Shown one piece after another: positions 8,362 through 18,151 of a DNA stretch of 37,388 bases. The DNA comes from Synechococcus sp. UW140 (lineage in GTDB: Bacteria > Cyanobacteriota > Cyanobacteriia > PCC-6307 > Cyanobiaceae), in the NCBI GenBank assembly GCA_945877115.1, contig CAMCQR010000017.1, forward strand, positions 1 to 37,388, given 5' to 3'. A program made the position numbers and the translations under genes. A model generated the notes under the pieces. The model saw nothing but the letters and a program-made list of their open reading frames with translations. It was not told the origin of the DNA and made no database searches. The stretch's first letter is position 1. Every line of letters starts with the position of its first letter.

Positions 8362-8994
8362 TCAGTCCTGCAAGGGAGCCAAAGTCGCTGCCCCGAGCAG
8401 GGGGGGACCTGCCGCCTCCAGACGGATCTCATGGTGGATTTCGCTGAGTTCAAGCTGGCCATCACGCCAGCAATAAATCGAACGCGATCGGTAGCGATCT
8501 TGATCCACCAGGCGAATGTGCTCGATCACATGAAGATCTTGGTCCTGGGATTCTAAAATCACCTCATGCTCATCGACCTGGCGAATCTGGCTTTTGACCG
8601 GTATGCCGTCTATAAAATCTTGACTCCGTCTCAATTGGTGGCCACAGAGATAGACATCCACGCAACCCCTGGAACGATATTGTGGTTTGATTTTAAAAAA
8701 GTCGTAGGACTCTTCCGGCCACCAACTAAGCCGATAAGCCGCTTCTCCATGGCTGGGTTCACTATACATTTCCACTCGGACCAACATATCGAGTCGCAAC
8801 ACTTCGGCATCGCCGAAAAAATAAAGACGACGCGAACGCCACAGACCAAGATTGCGCCCAAACCAGCGTTTCAAATTAGAATCCAGTTGAATCCGACTGC
8901 GAACCGGCCCCGTGGGGGCAGTGGCGGGTTTGGAGGTCTTTGCCGCACTGGAGATGGGAGGCCCGTGGAAAGGGGGCTCTGGCGTCTTGGTCAT
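8362..8994 (-). CDS. Conserved cyanobacterial protein of unknown function, possibly beta-barrel
   Basis: The preferred start is the ATG at 8994 (MTKTPEPPFHG), giving 210 residues; the frame is open further upstream. After a ~35-residue disordered leader comes a domain rich in aromatic and basic residues: SNLKRWFGRNLGLWRSRR, LDMLVRVEMYSE, YRLSWWPEESYDFFK, VDVYLCGHQLRRSQDFIDG and YRSRSIYCWRDG. The alternating pattern and repeated short strands suggest a lipocalin-like barrel, distantly recalling phycobiliprotein lyases of the CpcS/CpeS type, but key family motifs are not clear enough to name it. No signal peptide or membrane helix. It is separated from the secreted-protein gene by 93 bases. Confidence 0.7.
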   Translation of the reverse strand: MTKTPEPPFHGPPISSAAKTSKPATAPTGPVRSRIQLDSNLKRWFGRNLGLWRSRRLYFFGDAEVLRLDMLVRVEMYSEPSHGEAAYRLSWWPEESYDFFKIKPQYRSRGCVDVYLCGHQLRRSQDFIDGIPVKSQIRQVDEHEVILESQDQDLHVIEHIRLVDQDRYRSRSIYCWRDGQLELSEIHHEIRLEAAGPPLLGAATLAPLQD

Positions 8995-9187
8995 GGCGTC
9001 CAATTTTGAGGCCCTTGAGTCCCTTCTCTCATAGCCAATCCAAAGCACGTATGCACGTTTTCACCTAAAAGCCATAGGGTGTGACGAACCCAAGTCAAAT
9101 CCCGGTGAGTGCTACAGGTCACCGAAGCCTCCTGCATTTGATCTGCATCCCGTCTCGCCCTTGGCGGCACCCCTCTCTCCTGACTCC

Positions 9188-10363
9188 ATGACGGGTACGA
9201 CCCTCACAGACACCAAGACAGAACCGACCCACTTCCAGTGCCTGAAGTTGTTACTGGTGGCTGGCAAGCACCACATGGCCACCAACGATCTGCGGGCGTT
9301 GGTGACTTTTCTCAACAAAGATGACTTCGGCTTTCAGGTGTCCCTTGAACTCGTCGATCCAGCCAGCCACCCGGAGGTGCTGGAGCTGCATCGACTGGTC
9401 GCCACCCCGGCGCTTGTCAAACTCGAACCGGCCCCCAAGCAGATCTTCGCCGGCAACACCCTGTCGCTCCAGGTGCGCAGTTGGTTGCCCCGCTGGAAGC
9501 AAACCGAAGTGGTCACGGGCTTGGGCCTCAGCCTTGTCCCGGCGGAGATGGATGGCAGCCGCAGTCTGCGCGAGGTGCAACTCGAAGACCAGCTGCTGGT
9601 CCTGCGCCAGGAGAACGAAACCCTGATCGAGCGGGTGGGGGTTCAGGAACGACTGCTGCGCATGGTGGCCCATGAATTGCGTACACCCCTGACGGCGGCC
9701 AAGTTGGCAATCCAGAGCCACGGGCTCGGGCAGATCGACCAGGCCCGCTTCCACGACGTTCTCAAACGCCGATTGGACGACATTGAAGCCCTCTCTAGCG
9801 ACCTTCTTGAAGTAGGTACTACCCGCTGGGAAGCCCTGTTCAATCCCCAGCGGCTGGCCCTTGGCCAAGTTGCGGCCGAGGCCATCCTGGAACTCGAGAA
9901 ACTGTGGATGGGTCGCAACCTGGAATTCGTCACCGACATCCCAGCCGATCTACCGGATGTCTACGCTGATCAACGGCGTATGCGTCAGGTGCTCCTCAAC
10001 CTGATCGAAAACGCCCTGAAATTCACCCCCGATGGCGGTCGCGTCGTTCTGACCCTGCTGCACCGCACCAATCAATGGGTCCAGATCAGCGTTTGCGACA
10101 CCGGCCCGGGCGTCCCCCTTAAGGAGCAGCAGCGCATCTTCCAGGATCGGGTGCGCCTACCCCAGACCTCTACCACCACCTCCGGCTACGGCGTGGGACT
10201 GTCGGTGTGCCGGAGGATCGCCCAGGTCCACGGAGGCCGCATCTGGGTGGTGTCTGAACCGGGAGAAGGAGCGTGTTTCCACTGCACGATTCCCGTTTGG
10301 AGCGGCCAGACGCTGACGAACTCGACCCCTGGTGGTGCTGATCTCAATGAAGAGAACGACTAA
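9188..10363 (+). CDS. sasA: Circadian clock output histidine kinase SasA
   Basis: The 391-residue protein has the SasA architecture. Residues ~15-105 form a thioredoxin-like KaiB-type sensor domain ([41 protein letters not shown]), which in Synechococcus binds KaiC. A linker helix leads to the dimerisation domain with the phosphorylated His162 in [14 protein letters not shown], then the ATPase domain with an N box (NLIENALKF, Asn275), DTGPG (304-308) and GYGVGL (333-338). SasA autophosphorylates in response to KaiC and passes phosphate to RpaA, setting day/night expression. The ATG at 9188 was chosen over an upstream TTG at 9161. It stands alone, with tRNA-Glu downstream. Its neighbours include several genes whose homologues are clock-controlled. 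Confidence 0.96.
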   Translation: MTGTTLTDTKTEPTHFQCLKLLLVAGKHHMATNDLRALVTFLNKDDFGFQVSLELVDPASHPEVLELHRLVATPALVKLEPAPKQIFAGNTLSLQVRSWLPRWKQTEVVTGLGLSLVPAEMDGSRSLREVQLEDQLLVLRQENETLIERVGVQERLLRMVAHELRTPLTAAKLAIQSHGLGQIDQARFHDVLKRRLDDIEALSSDLLEVGTTRWEALFNPQRLALGQVAAEAILELEKLWMGRNLEFVTDIPADLPDVYADQRRMRQVLLNLIENALKFTPDGGRVVLTLLHRTNQWVQISVCDTGPGVPLKEQQRIFQDRVRLPQTSTTTSGYGVGLSVCRRIAQVHGGRIWVVSEPGEGACFHCTIPVWSGQTLTNSTPGGADLNEEND

Positions 10364-10517
10364 GCGCCTTGACGAACGCCCCCACCGACCCGTAGTTTCA
10401 AACCAACAGCGCGGAGCTGATCGCCATACCAACCTGGTTCGAGCCTTACGAGGTTCATGCCCAACTCCCCAGGAGCTGGGACCACGGTTTTGATAGCGTT
10501 CACTCGACTGTGGCCTC

Positions 10518-10590
10518 GCCCCCATCGTCTAGAGGCCTAGGACACCTCCCTTTCACGGAGGCGACAGGGGTTCGAATCCCCTTGGGGGTA
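10518..10590 (+). tRNA. tRNA-Glu (anticodon TTC)
   Basis: The 73-nt sequence folds as a standard cloverleaf. The acceptor strands are GCCCCCA and TGGGGGT plus the discriminator A; the anticodon stem is CCTCC/GGAGG (10545-10549 and 10557-10561) around loop CTTTCAC with anticodon TTC at 10552-10554; the T arm is AGGGG-TTCGAAT-CCCCT. CCA is not encoded. Besides translation, glutamyl-tRNA of this type is the substrate of HemA, encoded at 33509-34819, for 5-aminolevulinate synthesis in cyanobacteria. Confidence 0.97.
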
Positions 10591-10654
10591 TTATAAGAAC
10601 AAATTTGATAAATATATAATTTTTTGTAATTAATTATACTGATTCATATAGAAG
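10591..10654. other. AT-rich block between tRNA-Glu and the convergent SRPBCC gene
   Basis: Directly after the tRNA the composition drops to nearly all A and T. It includes a weak AT-only inverted repeat, TATAATT at 10615-10621 and AATTATA at 10632-10638. Both flanking genes point into it, so it may terminate both transcripts. An integration scar at the tRNA 3' end is an alternative, but no duplicated tRNA end is visible nearby. Confidence 0.4.
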
Positions 10655-11203
10655 TTATTCGTTTCGGCCAATGCCAGCACGACGATGAGCTTCCTGTTGG
10701 ACTCCCCTTAAATTATTGGCGAGGTCCTGCTGAAGCCGCTGTTCAATCAAACCGATCGGCATACCGGGGTTTCCCTGAACCGTAAGGTCGTAGAGCAACC
10801 AAGTGCTGGTTGTGTCCATCCCAATCATCCAGAAACCTTGGAAGCGGCGGAAATCCCCTTCCACCATCTGGAATGCCAACTGGCCAGCCTCGATGTCTTC
10901 ATGGAGCTCAAGCAAGACCCTGGCACTAAAGCGAATGCCACATAAGTTCTGAGTACCCACCTGTTCAACCCGCACCTGATTGCCCTCACGGGAGAGCTGA
11001 CGCGAGAGGCTGAGGTTGGGGATGAAGCGATTCAGATTGTCATAATCAGTGAGGGCCGACCACAACCAATAAGGTTCAATTCGCAAACGCAACTGGGCAG
11101 CCAACCGGCGAGTTCCCTGGGGCAATCGCTCCATTTCCTGCTGGATGGTGTCCAGGGTGCAATTGACACCCGAAAGCCGTCGCTCGGGGCAGCGATCAGG
11201 CAT
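10655..11203 (-). CDS. SRPBCC-superfamily protein (polyketide cyclase/dehydrase or Coq10-like START fold)
   Basis: From the ATG at 11203 the protein has 182 residues; a TTG at 11236 would extend it slightly. A ~40-residue leader is followed by a single SRPBCC domain: LRIEPYWLWSALTDYDNLNRF, IPNLSLSRQL, VRVEQVGTQNL, FSARVLLELHED, FRRFQGFWMIG and STWLLYDLTVQ, ending in a long helix IGLIEQRLQQDLANNLRG. This helix-grip fold binds hydrophobic ligands such as lipids, quinones or pigments. Cyanobacteria and plastids keep several such proteins without known ligands. It lacks a signal peptide and transmembrane helix. It is transcribed divergently from petH across about 200 bases and converges with tRNA-Glu. 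The fold is clear, the role is not. Confidence 0.88.
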   Translation of the reverse strand: MPDRCPERRLSGVNCTLDTIQQEMERLPQGTRRLAAQLRLRIEPYWLWSALTDYDNLNRFIPNLSLSRQLSREGNQVRVEQVGTQNLCGIRFSARVLLELHEDIEAGQLAFQMVEGDFRRFQGFWMIGMDTTSTWLLYDLTVQGNPGMPIGLIEQRLQQDLANNLRGVQQEAHRRAGIGRNE

Positions 11204-11352
11204 GGGGGCGGAGAACGGTGCCAGGGTCTGCGTCAAGGGAAATCGGGTGACTCGTTCGGGGTGACGGACACAGCTGCAGGTGTTATTCCATACCGCACAT
11301 CAAAGCTAGCGGCACTCCCGGAGCCTGGCGAGGGCTTACCCAAGTGGGGGGG

Positions 11353-11368
11353 TAGGGAGCTTTCCCTA
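11353..11368 (+). promoter_or_regulatory. Hairpin in the petH upstream leader
   Basis: TAGGGA at 11353-11358 and TCCCTA at 11363-11368 form a perfect 6-bp stem with a GCTT loop, ending 33 bases before the petH ATG. In Synechocystis, alternative petH leaders control by secondary structure which FNR isoform is made; a similar function here is inference. No NtcA-type GTA-N8-TAC site was found across it. Confidence 0.35.
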
Positions 11369-11386
11369 TGATCGTTGCGTTTTTAG

Positions 11387-12652
<1,266 letters not shown>

Positions 12653-12670
12653 CCCGGACGAGCTGCGGGT

Positions 12671-12695
12671 CCAGCTCCTGGCTTTCCAGGGCTGG
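12671..12695 (+). terminator. Probable petH terminator hairpin
   Basis: CCAGC (12671-12675) and CCTGG (12677-12681) pair with CCAGG (12686-12690) and GCTGG (12691-12695), giving ten base pairs with one bulged T and a CTTT loop. A second small stem, GACCCG/CGGGTC, lies at 12651-12671 just after the petH stop. No T-run follows, so it may act as a transcript-end stabiliser or processing site rather than a classical terminator. Confidence 0.4.
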
Positions 12696-12784
12696 ATCCC
12701 ATCAGTGATCGAACACACTCCAGGCCCACGCGACCAGCCAAAGCGCTCCCGAGCCGTTAAACCTGGAGCAGTGCAAGACCGCCG

Positions 12785-14308
12785 ATGACGTCCATCCTCA
12801 CCAACCCCCTCAGGGTTGGGCTCCGCCAGGAACGGGTGATCACCCCCCAATGCTTGGTGATCTTCGGAGCCAGCGGCGATCTCACCCACCGCAAACTGAT
12901 TCCGGCCCTGTTTGAGCTGTTTCGCCAGCGGCGCCTGCCCAGCGAATTTGCCATCCTTGGTTGCGCTCGTCGCCCCTGGAGTGACACCGAATTCCGAGAC
13001 CGGATGCAGGAAGCCCTCAAGGCCGAGATCAACGAACACCTGCAGGCCTGGGAGCAGTTTTCCCAAGGGCTTTTCTACGAGCCGGTCGATCTCCAGCAGA
13101 CCGACCACATGGTTCGCCTGGCCCTAAGACTTGAGACTATTGATCGATTACGGGCCACCCGGGGGAATCGCACCTTTTATCTTTCCGTTTCTCCGGAGTT
13201 TTATGGCAGCGGCTGCAAGGCCTTGGCCTCAGCCGGACTGCTCGCAGACCCCGAGCGCAGTCGCATCGTCATCGAAAAACCCTTTGGCCGTGACTACGGC
13301 AGCGCCCAGAACCTGAACCGCATCGTTCAATCCTGTGCCAAGGAAAGCCAGGTCTTTCGCATCGACCACTATCTGGGAAAGGAAACGGTTCAAAATATTT
13401 TAGTTATGCGGTTTGCTAACACGATATTTGAACCAATCTGGAACCGGAATTACATCGCTAACGTGCAGATCACCGCTGCCGAAACCGTCGGTGTTGAAGA
13501 AAGGGCAGGCTATTACGAATCCGCAGGTGCCCTGCGGGACATGGTCCAAAACCATCTCACCCAGATCCTGGCCCTCACAGCGATGGAACCGCCAGGTCGC
13601 TTCGATCCTGAGGCGATTCGCAATGAGAAAGCCAAGGTGTTGCAAGCCGCCCATTTGGCCGATGAAAATGACGCCTGGAAATGTTGTGTGCGGGGTCAAT
13701 ACGGTCCCGGTGGCACCAGCAGCCATCCCCTGAGCGGCTACCGCCAGGAACCGGGAGTGAATCCCAACAGCACCACAGAAACCTATGTGGCCATGAAAGT
13801 GTTCATCAATAATTGGCGATGGCAGGGGGTGCCCTTCTACCTGCGCACCGGCAAACGTTTGCCCAAGCGGCTCTCCGAAGTGGTCCTGACCTTCCGCAGG
13901 GCCCCAGTCCATTTGTTTGATGCCGCCGGTGGAGCGCCCACCCCCAATCAGCTGATCCTGCGGATTCAACCCGATGAGGGGGCGGAAATAAAATTTGAAG
14001 TTAAGGCTCCGGGCTCCGGCATGCGCAGTCGCCCCGTCGACATGGCCTTCAATTACGACGACTCCTTCGGCGAACCCTCCGACGAGGGCTACGTCCGCCT
14101 GCTTGCCGACGCCATGCTGGGGGATCCCACCCTGTTCACCCGCAGCGATGAGGTGGAAGCCGCCTGGCGGCTCTACACCCCCCTACTGGCCTTGATTGAA
14201 GAGGCCCCCTGGCAACTGCCGGTCCATCCCTACGAAGCCCGAACCTGGGGACCGGCCGCCGCTGATTCCCTGTTGGCCGATGACGGCTTGAGCTGGCGGC
14301 GTCCCTGA
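12785..14308 (+). CDS. zwf: Glucose-6-phosphate 1-dehydrogenase
   Basis: The 507-residue protein catalyses the first, NADPH-forming step of the oxidative pentose phosphate pathway. The nucleotide-binding motif GASGDLTHRKL is at 28-38 and the substrate motif RIDHYLGKETVQNI begins at residue 192 (catalytic region His195-Lys199). The C-terminal domain contains YLRTGKRLPKR and DEVEAAWRLYTPLL. In cyanobacteria the enzyme works at night and is controlled by redox state and OpcA. Cys184 lies just before the active-site motif, close to one redox cysteine described for Anabaena; there is no cysteine after Cys301, so a counterpart of the reported C-terminal redox cysteine appears absent. opcA follows 56 bases downstream, as usual. 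Confidence 0.97.
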   Translation: MTSILTNPLRVGLRQERVITPQCLVIFGASGDLTHRKLIPALFELFRQRRLPSEFAILGCARRPWSDTEFRDRMQEALKAEINEHLQAWEQFSQGLFYEPVDLQQTDHMVRLALRLETIDRLRATRGNRTFYLSVSPEFYGSGCKALASAGLLADPERSRIVIEKPFGRDYGSAQNLNRIVQSCAKESQVFRIDHYLGKETVQNILVMRFANTIFEPIWNRNYIANVQITAAETVGVEERAGYYESAGALRDMVQNHLTQILALTAMEPPGRFDPEAIRNEKAKVLQAAHLADENDAWKCCVRGQYGPGGTSSHPLSGYRQEPGVNPNSTTETYVAMKVFINNWRWQGVPFYLRTGKRLPKRLSEVVLTFRRAPVHLFDAAGGAPTPNQLILRIQPDEGAEIKFEVKAPGSGMRSRPVDMAFNYDDSFGEPSDEGYVRLLADAMLGDPTLFTRSDEVEAAWRLYTPLLALIEEAPWQLPVHPYEARTWGPAAADSLLADDGLSWRRP

Positions 14309-14364
14309 ACCAGCTGGACCAGCGCACCGACTTCCCTTCCAACCAATTCCGATAGCGTCGAGCC

Positions 14365-15663
14365 ATGTCCGCCCAGCTCACGCTCCAGGCCCCCCTGGAG
14401 CTCCCCCCCGCCGATCTCACCGCCTACCTGGAGCAACTGTGGAGTGGCCACTTGGCCGGCAGTACCGGTGCGGCCACCTTCACGCTGGTGGTCTGGGATC
14501 CGGCCTGGTTGGAGCAGCAACTGATCCGCAGCGGCCGTCACGATGGACCGATCACCGGCCTACTGACGCCCGAACTGCTGGAGGCGGCCCGTACTTCTGT
14601 GGCGGCCCTGGATCTGCCCCCAAGTACTGCACCCATGGATCCCGCTCTGGCTTGGCACCTCGGCCAGCTTCCAGGGGACCACAAAGCCGATGATCTGCGG
14701 GGGAGGTTTGTGGCCAGTGCGATCAGTGCCCAGATGCCAAGGCGCCTGATCACCGTGGCGCCAACCCTGGCTGCGGACCACCCCCTGGAAACCATGGTGG
14801 CGGCCTACTGTCCCCTGCCCGATGAGGGGGGAGCGGGGGCCGCCTGCGGTGATGTCGTGGTGCTGCGGGGGGGCATGGGATCCCTGCGCCAGGCCCTTGC
14901 TCTAATCGAACCTTTGGTTGCCCCAGAGCTGCCCTGCTGGGTGTGGTGGAACAGCAGTCTGGATGAACCACCCGAGATGCTGGAGGCCCTAGCGCCCATC
15001 CCGAGGCGCCTCGTGATTGACACTTCCCTCGGCCAACCCAGGCGTTGCCTGGATGTGCTGTTGGCCCACATCGAAGCAGGGCAGGCAGTCAATGATCTCA
15101 ACTGGCTACGCCTGCGCAGCTGGCGCGAATCGCTGGCCATGGTCTTTGACCCCCCAGCCCGGCGCCCTGCCCTCAACCATGTGGTTCAGCTCGACATTGA
15201 TGTTGAGGGTCACCATCTGGTCAAGGGTCTGCTTCTGGCCGCTTGGATGGCGGACCGGCTCGGCTGGCATTTGCTCAACAGTTCCAGCGTCGCCGACGAT
15301 GGCAATGGTGTAGGCGTCAGTGCCGAATTCCAGCGCACCGATGGCGTGGCCGTTCGCTTCCGTCTGATGCCCGTGCCCGTGGGCGTGGCCAAGACCCACC
15401 CAGGAGCCATCCTGGGTCTCAGGCTGATCTGCAATCCAGCGGATCAACCGCCCTTGTGCGTCATTTTTTGCTCGGAGTCCGGAGGGTGCATGCGCCTTGA
15501 GTCCGGAGGCATGGCCGCCATGGAGCTGGCGGAAGAGGTGGTACCTCTGCCCCAGGAAAGCGAGGAGATGGAAATGGCCCGCCTGTTGGCCGGCGGCCAC
15601 GATTCCACCAATCCGTTGTTGGCAGCCGCGGCACCAATCGCTGCCCGGTTGCTGCCAGGCTGA
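14365..15663 (+). CDS. opcA: Glucose-6-phosphate dehydrogenase assembly protein OpcA
   Basis: The 432-residue protein directly follows zwf, the standard place for opcA in cyanobacteria. OpcA promotes assembly and activity of the Zwf oligomer. Recognisable parts are LEQLWSGHLAGSTGAATFTLVVWDP near the N-terminus (residues ~24-50), ELPCWVWWNSSLDEPPEML in the middle, and the C-terminal VQLDIDVEGHHLVKGLLLAAWMADRLGW region. The ATG at 14365 was chosen; no signal peptide or membrane helix is seen, consistent with a cytosolic partner. cbiA begins 25 bases after the stop, so zwf-opcA-cbiA may be cotranscribed. Identification rests on both context and sequence pattern. Confidence 0.93.
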   Translation: MSAQLTLQAPLELPPADLTAYLEQLWSGHLAGSTGAATFTLVVWDPAWLEQQLIRSGRHDGPITGLLTPELLEAARTSVAALDLPPSTAPMDPALAWHLGQLPGDHKADDLRGRFVASAISAQMPRRLITVAPTLAADHPLETMVAAYCPLPDEGGAGAACGDVVVLRGGMGSLRQALALIEPLVAPELPCWVWWNSSLDEPPEMLEALAPIPRRLVIDTSLGQPRRCLDVLLAHIEAGQAVNDLNWLRLRSWRESLAMVFDPPARRPALNHVVQLDIDVEGHHLVKGLLLAAWMADRLGWHLLNSSSVADDGNGVGVSAEFQRTDGVAVRFRLMPVPVGVAKTHPGAILGLRLICNPADQPPLCVIFCSESGGCMRLESGGMAAMELAEEVVPLPQESEEMEMARLLAGGHDSTNPLLAAAAPIAARLLPG

Positions 15664-15688
15664 GCACCGCGCATCGACCTTCTGAGCC

Positions 15689-17128
15689 TTGAGCTGCCTT
15701 ATCGGGGCCCCCTGCAGCGGCAGTGGCAAAACCCTTCTAAGCCTCTGCCTCGCCGCCGCCGCCCGCGCCCGCGGCGTCCAGCTTCAGCCGTTCAAAGTGG
15801 GACCCGACTATCTGGATCCCCAACTGCTCTCCCAGGTGGCGGGGCGCCAGTGCCGGAATCTTGATCCCCTGCTTTGTGGCGAAGACTGGGTTCGCCGCAG
15901 CTACCGCTGGCATGGCGGCCAGGCCGATCGGGTCCTGGTGGAGGGGGTGATGGGTCTGTTCGATGGCCGGGGCCCCAGCAGCGAAGGCAGTTCGGCCGCC
16001 GTCGCCCAGTTGCTCGATCTGCCAGTGGTCCTGGTGGTGGAAGCCTCCCGTCAGGCTGGATCCCTGGCCGCCCTCGTGCGGGGCTTTCGCGACCATGGCC
16101 CCCCCCAGGTGCGGATGGCAGGGGTGGTGCTGAATCGGGTCGCCAGTGAACGGCATCGGGCCCTGCTGGCTGAAGCCCTCGCCGACCTGGGCATGCCCCT
16201 ACTGGGTTCGCTGCCCCATGATCCTTGCCTGGAATTGCCATCACGCCACCTGGGCCTGCTCCCCCCCCACGATCTGCCTGATTTCAACGGGCGACTAATC
16301 CAGTGGGCATCGCTGGCCGAACGACACCTGGACATGGAACGGTTCTGGACCCTGATGGAGCCGCCCCAACCTGGCAACGAAGACCCCATCCTCCACAGTC
16401 TTGATCAAGTCGCCCCCCTCGAACGGCTTCGGTCTTCGCCGTTAGGCCAACGCCCGACGGTGGCCATCGCCGCCGATGGGGCGTTTCATTTTCGTTATGC
16501 CGAAACCACCGAGTTCCTGACGGCGGTCGGCCTCGAACCGATCCCCTGGAGCCCCCTGGCGGACGAACCCCTGCCCCAAAGCTGCGCCGCCGTGATGCTG
16601 CCCGGGGGCTATCCCGAGCTCCATGGCGCCCAATTGGGTCTGGCGCGTCGCAGCCTTGGCCAGTTAGCGGCCGCCGTTAAACAGGGACTGCCCCTGGTCG
16701 CCGAATGCGGTGGCTTGATGCTGCTGGGCGAAGCCCTGCAGGATTCAGGCGGAACCTGGCAGCCGATGGCAAACATCCTTCCCTTCAGGGCCCAGAGGGG
16801 AGAGCTGAGCCTCGGCTATCGGCAAGCCACTGTCAGCGCCAATGGCCTGGTGCTTCGGCATGGTGAAACGTTGACGGGCCACGAATTCCACCGCTGGCAG
16901 CTGCTTCCCAGGGCTGGCGTTACGGCTTCCAAAGGGCCTGTGGTCGGAGTACCGGAAATGTGGCAGGTTGAGGGCTGGGGATCACCAAGGAGACCCGAAG
17001 GATGGACTTCGCCGAACGTTCACGCAAGCTGGCTTCACATCCACTGGGCTGGATGCCCGGCGATTCCATGGCGCCTGGCGGCTTCAACAGGGCACGTCGC
17101 GCCGAAAATGAAAACCGCAGGTTCCTGA
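15689..17128 (+). CDS. cbiA: Cobyrinate a,c-diamide synthase
   Basis: The 479-residue protein amidates the a and c side chains of cobyrinate in B12 (pseudocobalamin) synthesis using glutamine and ATP. The N-terminal dethiobiotin-synthetase-like domain has the P-loop GAPCSGSGKT at 6-15, VGPDYLDP and VEGVMGLFDG. The C-terminal glutamine amidotransferase domain has AVMLPGGYPELHG and the nucleophile Cys340 in VAECGGLML; the HASWLHIHW segment supplies the C-terminal histidine. The start must be the TTG at 15689 or later, because an in-frame TGA sits at 15683 and the P-loop follows at once. The product supports the B12-dependent ribonucleotide reductase at the window's left end. Its 3' end overlaps the acylphosphatase gene. 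Confidence 0.94.
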   Translation: MSCLIGAPCSGSGKTLLSLCLAAAARARGVQLQPFKVGPDYLDPQLLSQVAGRQCRNLDPLLCGEDWVRRSYRWHGGQADRVLVEGVMGLFDGRGPSSEGSSAAVAQLLDLPVVLVVEASRQAGSLAALVRGFRDHGPPQVRMAGVVLNRVASERHRALLAEALADLGMPLLGSLPHDPCLELPSRHLGLLPPHDLPDFNGRLIQWASLAERHLDMERFWTLMEPPQPGNEDPILHSLDQVAPLERLRSSPLGQRPTVAIAADGAFHFRYAETTEFLTAVGLEPIPWSPLADEPLPQSCAAVMLPGGYPELHGAQLGLARRSLGQLAAAVKQGLPLVAECGGLMLLGEALQDSGGTWQPMANILPFRAQRGELSLGYRQATVSANGLVLRHGETLTGHEFHRWQLLPRAGVTASKGPVVGVPEMWQVEGWGSPRRPEGWTSPNVHASWLHIHWAGCPAIPWRLAASTGHVAPKMKTAGS

Positions 17129-17427
17129 CACCCCCTGAACCCCGCTCTCCTGCGGCCCGCGAACGTTGGCGCATGACGGTGAGAGGCAACGTGCAGGGTG
17201 TGGGCTATCGGGCCAGCTGCCTGCGTCGCGCCAATGATCTTGGCCTCAGCGGCTGGGTGCGGAACATGCCCGACGGAACGGTGGAAGTGGAGGCAGAAGG
17301 GACCATCCTGGCTCTTACCGAACTACGACTGTGGTGTGAGAAGGGGCCCCGCCATGCCCATGTGAGCAACGTCGCCAATGCCCTGATCCCAGCAACTGGA
17401 TCCGATTGGTTCGAGATCCGACCCTGA
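17002..17427 (+). CDS. acyP: Acylphosphatase
   Basis: The C-terminal ~85 residues are a complete acylphosphatase, an enzyme of about 90 residues that hydrolyses acyl phosphates. VRGNVQGVGYR carries the phosphate-binding loop and catalytic arginine, and GWVRNMPDGTVEVEAEG supplies the catalytic asparagine. The start is uncertain. The ATG at 17002 has a good ribosome site (AAGGAG at 16987-16992), but gives a ~50-residue unconserved leader and a 127-base overlap with cbiA; the ATG at 17068 shortens this, and the ATG at 17173 would cut into the first strand. The membrane gene that follows overlaps this stop if it uses its TTG. Confidence 0.88.
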   Translation: MDFAERSRKLASHPLGWMPGDSMAPGGFNRARRAENENRRFLTPPEPRSPAARERWRMTVRGNVQGVGYRASCLRRANDLGLSGWVRNMPDGTVEVEAEGTILALTELRLWCEKGPRHAHVSNVANALIPATGSDWFEIRP

Positions 17428-18135
17428 ACGGCCACCTGGGCCCATGGGCTTGGCTGGAGTTGGTGGCCCTCGGCCTGACCATTGCCTTCAGCCCTCCCCA
17501 CCTTGGACTCCTGTTCTGGCTAGTGCCCGGTCCCCATGGCCTGGTGCGAGCCTCGCTGTTGGTGGGCAGTTGGCTGGCCATCTCCGCCTTGACAATCGGG
17601 ATTCTCGCCATTGCGATTCAAGGCTCGATCGCGCCGCTGTGGATTCTCCCCAAAGCATCCACAGGGATGATGTCCGCCCTTTTGGATGGCCTCGCTGCCG
17701 TGGCTCTGGTCACCGTGGCTGGATTCGCCCTGCTAACGCGGCATGGCAACCCTTCACAGGCAGAAGGGGGACTACAACAGCGCCTTCAAGGATTGCCCTT
17801 CCCCCTGATGCTGGCCCTCAGTTGCGGCTGTCCAGCTCCTCAGTCCTGAAGATGGGTTCCTCTATGCCAGAGCCCTGAACCAGCTAAAGCAAGCCGGTAT
17901 TCAAGGCGCAGAACGTTTCGGCGCCATAACGATGCTCTGGCTGATCAGCAGCAGTTTGATGATCCTGCCCCTGGTTCTACTTGGGGCCATGGGTGCAATG
18001 CGAACAGGTCACTTCTTAGTGCCCATCAAACGAGGACTGGTGGACCACGGTGTTGAACTTGGGGCAATCCTAAGCTTGGGTCTAGCCGGCTATCTCGGCT
18101 GGCAGGGCTGGACCGCTATGCAGGCGATGGGGTAA
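17406..18135 (+). pseudogene. Six-helix membrane protein (GAP/Sap-like), broken by a +1 frameshift
   Basis: One membrane protein is split over two frames. The first, from about 17406 (TTG; 17460 TTG or 17463 GTG are other starts), runs through three hydrophobic helices and PFPLMLALS, then stops at 17849 after a frame change. The frame one base further on continues from 17821 as VAAVQLLSPEDGFLYARAL without a stop into the segment beginning with Met at 17932, and ends at 18135 with two more helices (LWLISSSLMILPLVLLGAM and LGAILSLGLAGYLGW). Joined, it is ~242 residues with six helices, resembling GAP/Sap-type transport proteins. The break lies near 17810-17830. It may be a true pseudogene or a sequencing error. 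Confidence 0.72.
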
Positions 18136-18151
18136 ACCTGGTGAGCAGCAA

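Noticed and set aside
10468-10480. Small hairpin CCCAG/CTGGG after sasA
   Set aside because: A five-base stem with a three-base loop and no T-run directly after is too weak to call a terminator.
15664-15688. Cobalamin riboswitch before cbiA
   Set aside because: Only 25 bases separate opcA and cbiA, too little for a B12 riboswitch.
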